Positions 23,651 through 34,327 of a DNA stretch of 64,000 nt are shown in pieces (the first letter of the stretch is position 1; each line of letters begins with the position of its first letter). A program made the translations under genes and the position numbers. Source of the stretch: Oxytricha trifallax (lineage: Eukaryota > Ciliophora > Spirotrichea > Sporadotrichida > Oxytrichidae); contig ARYC01025602.1 of NCBI GenBank assembly GCA_000711775.1, forward strand, positions 39,632 to 103,631, in the 5' to 3' direction. The notes beneath the pieces are model-generated. The model was given only the letters and a program-made list of their open reading frames with translations. It made no database searches and had not been told where the DNA came from.

Positions 23651-25413
23651 TCACTGATTTAATAACTAATTAAGATAATCATAGTGAGGTCCAGTTTTCC
23701 CCTCATTTGTAGTAGCTATGGAAACCATTATTTCCTTGGGAATATGCTGGAATGCATCTTCAAATCTTAAACCTTAATCTTGGCAACTTCTTGAAGCTTG
23801 AAGAATTTAAGGGACATATTATTCTAAAGCACTTGAAAACATGTCAGAAGCATCCTTGCTTAACTCAGCTGGGAGTTATTCTACACCTAAATATCCAATG
23901 ATTTTATTACTTCTGCACTCAGATGGAATCTTTTGCAATTCGTCGTGTGTTTCATAACTTTTGCTATTTTCACAATCATATAAGAAATATGGTCTCTCAA
24001 TTTTACACTCTTCCTTAAAAAATTCTATAGGCCCGTTGACCAATTAAGAAAAAAATCTAAAATATATTTTTAAATGGTATTTCTATCTATCTTTAAAGAA
24101 TTTATAAATTACCAAAGCAGCGATATCACTAATAGCTTTTAGTCTAAATTATGGTTTTTGTGAGGAAATTCTAATTTGCTCATTAGTTAAAATCTTAGGT
24201 GATCCTTGTGTCCAATTTGCACAATTTACTAAGATAGTAAGATTCGGTAAGATATTATAAAATGTATTTATTTTTAAGATATTCTCATTCAGAACAGATT
24301 CATATAACTCAGGATTACTTTCTAAGAGGGATGAATCAATTTAAGCATGATGATTTAAAAATTAAAAATTAAAATTAATTTTAAATTTTTAAAGGTAATT
24401 AATTTATATGATCCGTTTTAAGCTTTAAGTAATGCATTCTGCTTATCAAGGTATAATAAATCTTAAATTTGGCATCCTCAGGTGGGTTTGATACTAAATT
24501 ATGAATATCTTTTACATCTATTTCTTATGTGTTCATGTTTTACGAAATTAGTTCAATAGCACCATTTGCAACTATTCCACTGCCTAATATGCCAATAATA
24601 AAGGGACTAATGGATTTGTGCAAACCTCCTTAGTCATTTATCATTTGTTAAACATTTTGTAAAGCCTTTTCACAGCTATGTTTATCAAATATTAAATTAA
24701 AAGCAAAAAATAACCATTAAAAAATGAATTTCTTATTTAATCTGTTGTATTCTTTTATATCACGATGCATGTATGCACTGCCACCTGTGAATAAAAAGGG
24801 AGTATTAATATTCTCTCTCAAAAGCATCATTTCTCCAATTACTCTGAAAACATTGAACATTCCTACTGTACCAGCTAGCTTACTTGAACCCACTAATATC
24901 TCATTCTTCTCTCCTCTGATCTTCTCATAGTCAATTAAAGTAATTTTCTTTTCGATTAAATCCTTGAAATATGGAGCTATAAGTTTCGCACCAGTGTGCA
25001 CTCTAGTGTACATCATGTAGGTTTTACCAGATATTAAGGTTTCTCTCTTGGCTGGCTTGATTCCACAAATAACATTGCAAGAAGAGAGGTCTTCTGAAAT
25101 TATAGCACCTGCTGATTCATATTAAGCATCAGAGAAGCAACGATTCGAAGATGCTTAAATAAGTACTTTGATATTCATAAATCAATAGATTAAAATAATA
25201 AACTCACTTAAATAGCTTTTATTTTGTATAAATAATTCAATCTAAAAGAAAAATTTTTATATTAGTAAAATATTAACTTATATATTTTTTATAGGATTAA
25301 TTGCTATCAGCAAATTTTTTTACAGTTTCTGGAGTGAAAGGAACTCTTCTCTCCCAAGGAGTTGTGGTTTCTCTTAAAATACCCAAAGTTAATTACTAAG
25401 TTAAAGATTCCAT
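23651..25413 (-). CDS. Lysine-ketoglutarate reductase (saccharopine-forming), monofunctional
   Basis: ATG 25,411-25,413, TGA 23,651-23,653. The N-terminus LGILRETTTPWERRVPFTPE matches the LKR domain of AASS (WERRAPLTP). Further blocks are ESAGAIISEDLSSCNVICGI, RVHTGAKLIAPYFKDLIEKK then ITLIDYEKI, GTVGMFNVFRVIGEMMLL, and near the end LGVEQLPAELSKDASDMFS. The protein stops after about 470 residues with no saccharopine dehydrogenase half, unlike the bifunctional animal and plant enzyme. Several introns of 30-120 bp are needed (for example about 24,055-24,110). The reaction condenses lysine with 2-oxoglutarate to saccharopine, the first step of lysine breakdown. Confidence 0.8.
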
Positions 25414-25518
25414 AAATATCAAATAATATAAATCTATAAATAAAATCTACCTTTATATCACCTCAAGTGATCCATTTATTTATAATGTATGTTGAATTGA
25501 TAAAACTTAAATCTAAAA

Positions 25519-26254
25519 ATGTCAGACTAATTTGATAATGGTTCCTATTTCAAAACCATCACAGATGAGAGTGAAGATGGATCTGCAAATAAAGCCAATT
25601 CCTTTACAAGTATTTTTATTGAGTTTATTCTAATTAAATTATATTAGAATCTTCCTACCCTCAGTTATCGTCCAGGTACAACTTCGTGACACCAAATTTG
25701 AAAGCCCTAGACTTAAAAAAAGACTTATAACAGCCTAAAGTTAATACCATTTAAACTGAGAAGAGTAATTTGTTTTTACAATCTTGAATGTCGCTTTTAT
25801 AGAACCTATAAACCCAACAGCTCTTTCAGTTTTCCGCAGAAAAAGAAGTTAAGAAAATTTATTGATAACAGAGAGCAGAGATAACTTTCAAAACACTTCA
25901 ACGAGTGTCTCCAATAATATAAGTTAACAGCTCAATAGAAATAATGTGCAGATGTCCAAATCACAGAGCAATATTTTTGCTTAGATGAGTCCTAAATAGC
26001 AAATGCTGTTTACTTCATACCTTAACAATGCCAATATAAATAGTCACTAGTAGTACTCTAAAATTTAATATGGTTAATTTCATGATTTTTAAGTAGAACT
26101 AGACCTACTAGTAAAATATCACGACAAGCTAGAGCAGAACATCAATGCAAGATACTTTAAGAATGAACAACTAATCAGCATTAAGTGTTGGATTTGGGAA
26201 TAAGATTATAATGGAAAATAGTATGAGTAAAAATAAAGCAATCAATTTCAATGA
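25519..26254 (+). CDS. Unknown Q/N/S-rich protein
   Basis: ATG 25,519 (MSDQFDNGSYFKTITDESED), TGA 26,252-26,254. Two introns fit: about 25,610-25,647, and a 68-bp one starting in TTTGTTTTTAC near 25,771 that joins EKSN to KRSQENLLITESRDNFQ. The middle is low-complexity. The end (QVELDLLVKYHDKLEQNINA, then SIKCWIWEQDYNGKQYEQ) looks structured. It could also be the first part of the long coiled-coil gene that follows, joined across 26,255-26,622; I could not find a convincing junction. Confidence 0.45.
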
Positions 26255-26622
26255 AGCTTCAATAATGTCTTCTGATATGAGGTAGTTAAAAAGATATTTT
26301 ATGAGTTTTTATTTTATACATTCAAATTATAACACAGCAATCAAATTAATTTGATTCATCAAGAGTAAACTATAACCAAAACCAAAATAATTAGCATTTC
26401 AACTTTAGAAAGCCAATTTAGTTTAGATTTAATTATATATATATAATATTATATTCTGATTTTTTTAGGAAACGGTTAGAAAACTTTTCATTTTTTAGTT
26501 TAGTACATATTTAATTTTTTTATATTGTTTTTGTTGAAATCCCCATAATACAAAGATCTGAAAATTTTACATTCACTATCCATATTTGATATTGCCTAAT
26601 ATTTACAATATATTTTTGCAGT
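26255..26622. other. AT-rich gap between two same-strand reading frames
   Basis: Holds a short open stretch (EVVKKIFYEFLFYTF, about 26,280-26,330) and then about 200 bp of very AT-rich DNA ending in a polypyrimidine tract and tttttgcag. It may be spacer between two genes or a large intron/IES inside one. Confidence 0.4.
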
Positions 26623-29600
26623 ATGCTTGTGCCAATTTAATAAAATGAAACAGCTAAATTCAGATTAAGATCAAACGGTGGTGCATCAAACAACAGTGGC
26701 TCTCCCTCTCCATATAGAGTGAATGTAACAACTTCCCATTATATTGGTGACGGCACTCCAAACAAAACCTCTTCCTAATTATTTGACTCTAGCACTCAAG
26801 GGTTCCCTTACATGAAGAAAAAGCACATGCACAAAGCAAGTGACATCTAGTAGCATATTGACGAGCCAGTAGACAATGACTTCAATCAAGATAGCAGATA
26901 GAATGAAAAGGGTACTTATACAGAGGAAGAGTACTTAAATTTAAACAGCAAAGAGAAAACCATAGTGTTCACTGTCATGGAAGATTTAATCTTAAAGCAA
27001 GACAATAAAATCAGCAGATTAAAGAAAGGGTATGCTGAATTGCAAGAATAAAAGATGGAGTATGAAACTCATTTAAAGAGAGTAGTTGGAATAAACTAAA
27101 ACCTCTACGAAGCTCTTGCTCAAATTCAAAGCTAATTATAGGAATCTACAAAGTACTAAGACTAGACATAAATCATGAATTTACTAAGAGAGAATGAATA
27201 AATAGTGGTTAAATGCATAAAATATCAACTGGATTGTCTTTCGTTCTTCAAAGATATAGTAACAATGAATAGAGATAATGACGGGAGATAGCTAAAAATG
27301 AAACTTGACAAGTATTTACATACAGAAGGTACGAAACTCAATGCAAACTTATTTAAATAAGACTACTTAGAAAAGAAACTCGCAGAAATATAGACAATGA
27401 TTGAAGACTTTAACACTAAGAGTCTTACTGGCATATTAAAAAATATGGAGATTCCTTAATAAAAGCTCTATACTTTCTTGAATGAAAGTTACTCAATAAA
27501 CTAACTGTATAATTCTTCATCTCAGAATTTAAACACATTTGAACAAAAAGAGAAATAAAAGCAAAAGTCTTTGCTTTAAAAACTTGAGAGTGAATCAAAA
27601 TTATATTAGAAAAAGATTAGAGATCATGAAAGACTTATTCAATCTCTAACTTAGAATTAAGATAAAAAGGGTGTATAAATATAGAAAGATATCGATGTAA
27701 TGAAAGGGATGTTGTAGAAATTATAGAATCAAAATATTAAAATAAAAAACCAATTAAAGTCATTAAACTTAGGTGTTAATGATTCTATGAATACTTCTTT
27801 GTAATCTGTCTCAAGGAAAAACATAAGCGATATGACATCTATGATTCTTTCCAAAATTAAAAAAGCTTATAAGAAAACAAAAGACTAGTTCATCATTCAT
27901 TCTAAAGATCTAAAGTAAAGTATCAAGACACATAAGCCATTCTAAAATTCAAATCACTTAATTTAACAAATAACTTAGAATGCTAAACTTTCAGGGAAAT
28001 TAGAATTGATTGTCGATAATTTTAAACAGGATTTAGGTAGTCAACTATTAAATGAAGTTGAAGATGTTATCGTTTACAAACAATAGCTAGAATCATAAAT
28101 TGAACATCTCGACTTAGACTTTGATCGAAAATTTGACTCCTCAAATAAAAAGATCAAAAGTGCAGAGAAAGATAATTCAGAATTACTTATTAAAATAAGT
28201 TAATAAGAAGATGAGCTTTAATTTTTAAGGGATGCAACTACTGATGTTAACATTTAGAGAACATTTTAGCAAATCTCTATTATACTACTTTAAGGAATCA
28301 GCAGTGACTCAAGCTCAAATCTTAATGATTAATAAAGACAACTAATTCAGACTTTATTTGGAAATTAGGTGAGTACAGTTATGCAGGATTTCAGAATGAA
28401 GTTACAAGATTATGAAATTCAAAATAAATTGCTCACAAATCAATTGCTTCAAGAAAAAAAGAATCATATTTCTTAAGTTAGTGCAAGTTTAGGTTACTTG
28501 AATGATTTAATTGACATAATTTCTAACATGAAATCACTAAAATCAAATGAAATAATTTAGAAATACTAAGATTAAAGAAAAGATATTGACTCTCTTATTC
28601 TATCCTTAAATGAAGAGATCTAGAATTTAGAGAACTAAAACATCTTAGGGAATGACGTTGCAATTAATGAAATAGGCAGAAAATTAAGCATGATTGATGA
28701 AAATTCCTTATTTTTAGATCAATCAGTTGACCTAAAATCAAATTTAGCTTTAAGGAGAAGTGGAAGCCAAGGGGGTAATAAAACTAGGAGGTATAAAGAT
28801 AAAATTGCAACTTTAGAGAGCAAACTAGAGTTGATGCAATTAGAAAACATGAGTCTATAGAATGATCTAAAGAAATAATTTTCTGGAATTAAACATATGA
28901 ACTCTGTTCTTGATTCAGATGGAGTATAAGAATTTAACCTAAACCCAAAGAAATTAATGAAATCAAACTCAGAATAAAAGTTCTAAGCAATAATAAACTT
29001 TTAACAAAGAAAAAACACAACTAAAACTTAAAATGGTGGCAGATAGATAAGCTAAATATTAAGTCAAGTTGAAAATTCTGATCTCATTTCAATGATAGAT
29101 TAAGATAGATCTCCATTAAAGTTATTCAATTAAGCTCATACTTAAAAATAAAGCCTTCATCCAGTTGAGAGTAGATCTGAATCTTAATATTATGAATCAA
29201 ACATGAATTTTACGACCTTTGAAGATAGAACGTCGATAGCATTCGATATTAATGATAGATAAGAAAGTAAGATCTCTTAGGTACTCGGCTTATCAAATCC
29301 ATAAATTATGAGAGGCAGAGTAGAATAAAACATATTGGTAAACTCTCAAATCGATGAAATAGTCAAGGACTATGAAGATTAAGCCTACCTTCTTCAATCA
29401 TTCATTCATAACTAAGCTTTGTACATAGAGGAGGTTTTATTAAATCCTTATAGTCATTTAACTAATCAAGCAAATATCGATAAGTTCAGTCATGTTCAAA
29501 CAAGCCAAGATAACCCAAGCAATTTAAGTATGAATAGTGGAGTTTCAATCATTAGGAATCAAAGAGCTCCTGGAGCGCACAAAAGATTTTCAAGATTAGG

Positions 29601-29688
29601 CAAAGCTTCTGCGGAGACCAGCAAATCTAAGAGTGTTACAAGATATTAAAACATAGAGGATGATAAGATTGAGCATGGTGATATGTGA
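26623..29688 (+). CDS. Long coiled-coil protein
   Basis: One uninterrupted frame of about 1,020 codons, ATG 26,623 (MLVPIQQNETAKFRLRSNGG), TGA 29,686-29,688. Residues 1-110 are S/N/T-rich. From there to about residue 850 it is nearly all heptad-like with many Q, K, E and L (EEYLNLNSKEKTIVFTVMED; RLKKGYAELQEQKMEYETHL; KDKIATLESKLELMQLENMS). The tail is S/N-rich and ends basic (GAHKRFSRLGKASAETSKSK). No motor or nuclease domain. Likely a structural cytoskeletal or basal-body component, judged from composition alone. Confidence 0.6.
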
Positions 29689-29786
29689 AATATATTAAAT
29701 TACATTGAAATTAATTATCTATTTCATCATTCAATGGAATTTTACAAAGGAATTTATGCAAACTAGTATTATTACAATATTATAAA

Positions 29787-31579
29787 ATGGACTAGTAGTA
29801 AAATTTAATCATTGTAGACCAATCAGATAATCAACCAATAAATTAGAATTAATAGGAGTAATTTGAAGAGACTCCTCTAGAAGACTAACCTCATCCTGAA
29901 ATTTAAGTTGAAAGATATAATCAAAATCAAATGAAGAACTTAGAAGAAGATAAGGAAGAGAAATAAGCTTATATTGATAAGGAAATATTGGAGAAAGGAT
30001 ATGAGCCACAGGAGTTCTTCTTTTACCTCAGAAACTTTAAGAGTAATTTAAAATTTGTTGCATTAACAACATTCATTAGATGATGGGTAGAATTTGGATA
30101 ATTGGAGTTTGGATGAACTGAAAGAAGCAATTTAAGAGTTTCATGATTTCTAGCTTGCTCAAAAACTATAAGACGAGGAAGAAAATGACAAAAATAATCC
30201 ATCAAGACTACTTTTCGGAAGTGGATTGGAATAGGTAAGATCTTGATAAATTCGTATATTAATTTTGCTAGAATCCAAGACAGACTCCACAAGGGTAACC
30301 TATCATTAGTAATAAGCAGCTTCCTAAGATAATGCCATTATTGAACCAGTACTAACCTGGCTCATATTTGGAAGTAACCTAGTTGAAACCATCTATAATA
30401 AACAAAAATAGCAAAAGAATTAGAGTTAGATGTGTTGGCAATAAAGTAAACCAAGTTACTGAATTTCTGTTTATAAAAAGCAATTAGTTGCAATTTAATA
30501 TTCAAACTTATCCGATGAAATGGGATGTTGTAAGAATTGAGAGTGATGTGTATTTATTAAGGAAATTATTGTAATTGCAATTCCCTCATTTGCTAATTGC
30601 ACCTCTACCTGCAAGACAGGAGTATAAATTTACCAAAAAGTCTATTGCTAAAAGACTGAAATACTTTGAAAGATTTTTCGATTCATTATGCAGATCAGAG
30701 TAGTTGTGTACTTATCAAATATTAGTAGAATTTTTAATGATAAAGCATAATAACTCAAAAACTTTCCAAGAAAAAATGAAAGCTGAAGAATAATTACTTA
30801 CAAAGTAGAGGTAGTATTTAAAGCCAGAAGTAGAGCACTTATCAAGTTTTTATGGGAAAGTATAGACTTAACTTCATCCACTAGCCGCATCTTTTAGTCT
30901 TCCTGTTTTTATTGAAAGCTATGAAACTATACTATAAAATCTCTTCATTCTTGGCTAAGAGTTAAAAGAAAAATCTGATGTTCTTTGCGCTAGTTTCCTT
31001 AAATTCCAAGAAATCTTAGTCAAAATATCCTAAAATCATGGGGATGTTTGTTTGCCACAGCTTGAAATATTTGCATATCTATCAAAGGTCTTTGGAACTG
31101 AAGGTTTTGTGTTATCTTAACAGGGAGATACCATATAGGAAGCTCTCAAATATTTGAAGTTTAACCTTTAGTACATGCCAGAATTGAAGGAAATTCAATA
31201 AAAATCAGAGTATTCAGTTTAAAAATTCAAGAAAGCAGAGAAAAACTTCTTAACAAAACGAGAGAAAGTTATTCAATAACTTGGCCAAGACAATTAGTCT
31301 TAGGTTTCTAAAGAATTGATTGACAGGCTTCTCCCAGTTGAAACCAAGGAATTAGAGAAAAGTGCTTAATTTATGAATTACTTTACCAATCAAATATTCT
31401 AAGAAGCAAAAAGAATGCAATTCGAAATGGAGTATGAAGGGATGAAAGATAACTTTAGAGATTTGGCTAAGAAAATAGTGGTTGGATTAAATCAGAGAAA
31501 TATTCAATGGTCTGGAATATAATTAAATATTTTTCATATAAATTTATTGTAATAAATTTACTATAATTAACTCACTTGA
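29787..31579 (+). CDS. PX-domain sorting nexin (SNX/PX-BAR type)
   Basis: ATG 29,787 (MDQQQNLIIVDQSDNQPINQ), TGA 31,577-31,579. Two clear introns: 30,043-30,079 (37 bp) and 30,237-30,273. The PX domain is at about 30,410-30,730: RIRVRCVGNKVNQVTEFLFI, then KWDVVRIESDVYLLRKLL, then QLQFPHLLIAPLP and RLKYFERFFDSLCRS, which is the usual W-V-R/DFxxLxxxLxxxFP/IPPLP pattern. The remaining 260 residues are helical and polar, consistent with a BAR-type dimerisation region. Such proteins bind phosphoinositides on endosomes and shape tubules for retrieval. The lipid-contacting RRY motif of many PX domains is not obvious. Confidence 0.7.
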
Positions 31580-31698
31580 AAAGATAGAGTTTGAGAATAT
31601 ATGAAGATATTAGGAGTGATTAAACTAAGTTTGTTGTTAAAATATACTTTTGATAATTCAAAATGGAATATTTAAATTAATTTAAATTTAAATTTTAA

Positions 31699-32925
31699 AT
31701 GGAACAAAGTATTGCGCTATAATCATTAGACACAGAGAACTAAAATCCTAATTTAGCATTATAAAATCAAGACATTTCATAGGAAAACTAGAAAAGTTTG
31801 AAAGTAGTTGCAAGATTAGATTCAAAATTTTCTTTCTATAAATTATATTAACAAAAGTCAAAGGATGAAACTATCTGATTTATCTATCTGCCTGGCCTAA
31901 GCCCCAGAATTAATTTCCGTTCAAAATAAATTAATAATAAAAATAATTATGTTAATTCATCTGATGAAGAGGAAGAAAAGATGTCTGAACCTGAATAAAA
32001 ATTATGGGCAAAAATAGAGGAGCTTCTCAAAGACTATCATTTAAGTAGCTTCCAAAAACTTGCATGCAAGAAATTTATTAAAGATAAGGTCGGCAATCCT
32101 GACAATAAAACCGTAGATAGATTAAGAGATTGGTTATTCATGAGACTAAATGGGCAAAGAATTCCTGAAAAACATCATCCCAGACAGTTAGGTTGCCCTG
32201 ATTTAGTTCCAGGATTATCTTTAAAAGGATTTTGGGAGAGAGAAACATTTGACTGGATCAGAAGATTAGAAGAAGCTGCTCCTATTATAAGAGAAGAATT
32301 AGCTGCTTTGAGAAGTGAGAAAGGTTTCTAACCATATAGAAGTCCAGCTTATGCATCGAAGAATATACCTGAGGATAAGATTGGATCTTTAGGAAATGAT
32401 AGTGGTTCTTGGAATGTGTTCTACCTTTTCTTGCATGACATCCAATTTGAAGAAAACTGCGCGAAAGTTCCTAAGACAGTAGAAATCATCAAAAATCTTG
32501 TGCCAAGAAACTACCATCACGCTTTCTTCAGTGCAATAACACCTGGGACTCACATTACTCCCCACAATGGGCCTACTGGAAAGAAGCTAAGAGTACATTT
32601 GCCTTTATTAGGCGTTGAGGGAGCACGTATGAGAGTGGGAGAAGATACTAAATACTTGAAAGAAGATGAATGTATAATATTTGATGATTCCTTCAATCAT
32701 GAAGCTTGGCATGATGGATAGCAGACAAGAATCAATTTGATTTTGGACTTTTGGCATCCAGAGCTTACTGATGATGAGGTGAAATTTTTCACAATGCTTC
32801 TAAAGAGCAAACTAAAAGGGGAGAAGTTTATTAGTGAAAAAATTCAAAATAATGATCACTTGTATGCGATAATTGAGTAAACAAAAGACATCATAAAGAG
32901 TAATGATGATTGGTGGATTTCATGA
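31699..32925 (+). CDS. Aspartyl/asparaginyl beta-hydroxylase family dioxygenase
   Basis: ATG 31,699, TGA 32,923-32,925. The C-terminal half is a clear AspH domain: CPDLVPGLSLKGFWERETF, AFFSAITPGTHITPHNGPTG, KKLRVHLPLLGVEGARMRVG, ECIIFDDSFNHEAWHDGQQT, RINLILDFWHPELTDDE. The iron-binding histidines (TPHNGPTG and FNHEAWHD) and the 2-oxoglutarate-binding RVHLPL/TRIN arginines are present. An in-frame TGA at 31,876-31,878 disappears if 31,857-31,907 is spliced as a 51-bp intron; its GTCAAA donor is not ideal. N-terminal part acidic and Q-rich. Substrates unknown; the family hydroxylates Asp/Asn side chains. Confidence 0.85.
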
Positions 32926-33037
32926 AATATATAAATTTATGAATCACCCGTAAGATTTGTATTTTTAAATTAGATAAAATCTTTAAATCAGGACTTCTTA
33001 AAATAAATTCTGAATGAATTTAATTGAAAAATATATA

Positions 33038-34108
33038 ATGGAAAATAATTAGTCTTCTCATGGAGGCATGCTTTAAAAAAAGTAAAGGCTTTTCAGAGTA
33101 AAGTCTTCAAAGTCATTAGCAAGATAGAATTATATGAACCCACTTCAATAGAAAAAGAAGTCAACAACTTCCCCATTATTTGGCTTTCAGTATCAGGATT
33201 AACCCTAATGTAATCTACCCTCTTTAATATTGCTAATACTTTTATAGAAGAAACAAACGAGTAAATGATTTAAAAAGCAAAAAACGCACTTAAAAGCAAT
33301 TATTACAGAAACAATTTCATTTAAGATTCAGATGAAGGAGCGAAACAAGCTAACCAATATACGAGAGTTGTAATGGGTTAACTTATCAAAGAGCTTTCTG
33401 TAAAGAAATTTCACAAAGATAGGACATCGAAAGAGTAATAAGATATGATAGCTGATGTGCGAAACCCCTTTAAGTTTAAATTTAATCAGCAGTAAATCTA
33501 GTTGAATCTTTAAAAGTAACCCAAAATTAAACAGCAGAGATATTAATTAGAGCAAACTTAACAACCTTAAACGCCAATAAATCTACAATATACTCAATTT
33601 AATAGATAAATAATGAGCCCTAACTTGTCGCACCTATAGTTGATGTATCATACTTAATCCTCGAGAGCAATGATTGGTAGTTCTGAAAGTAAAAGATCAA
33701 TTATGAATGGGGGAAGGTATTCTAGGTGAGGAATGGCCATGACAGAATAAACATCAAGAGTTCAATCACCATTCTCAATGCCATTAATCAACTAGATTCT
33801 TGCAATTATTGCTCAAACTCAATTCATAATAATCATAAAATATAGCCGTATTTATTTGCACTTTATCTTATTCTATCAATAATTAGCAAAAAAGCGCCAC
33901 AAATTAAATGATTGAAAAGCGCAGAGATTCTTTCCAGAATTTAAACTAAAATGATAATGACTTTTAATCTTCTTAACCAGTAGTAATTACGAGATTAATT
34001 GATGATAAAGATCTTGCAAGACGGAGTATCATGAGTGCTTCAAGCAGTGTCAGAAATTTAAGATAGTAAATCTATAGAAGAGGAGGAGTTTTTGTGAGTT
34101 TAAAGTGA
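33038..34108 (+). CDS. Unknown basic, glutamine-rich protein
   Basis: ATG 33,038 (MENNQSSHGGMLQKKQRLFR), TGA 34,106-34,108. Three introns with good gt...ag ends restore one frame: 33,210-33,247 (38 bp), 33,726-33,795 (70 bp) and 33,848-33,886 (39 bp). A central part (KNALKSNYYRNNFIQDSDEG; QLIKELSVKKFHKDRTSKEQ) precedes a Q-rich stretch, and the tail is rich in S and R (RRSIMSASSSVRNLRQQIY). No domain recognised. Could be a microtubule- or RNA-associated adaptor, but nothing in the sequence proves it. Confidence 0.5.
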
Positions 34109-34327
34109 AATTAAAGTTATATAATAAATACAGAAAATCAAATAATAATTAATTTGAAGTATTATTACTATTTTTAATTTCATAGCATTTTTTAACTTCA
34201 AAAGAAACAAGCGGTAACTCCTATATGTATAATAGGTGCTTATTATAAATATTTTAGATATTAATTACAAAAATTAAAAATTAATCTTAAAAAAATTATA
34301 ATTATTATAATTTATAATTTTTCTGAA

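Noticed and set aside
31857-31907. In-frame TGA in the hydroxylase gene as possible selenocysteine or readthrough
   Set aside because: A 51-bp gt...ag segment removes it in frame; no SECIS-like structure is seen.
33726-33795. In-frame TGA near 33,726 as a third recoding case
   Set aside because: A 70-bp intron followed by a 39-bp intron gives one continuous frame to the C-terminus.
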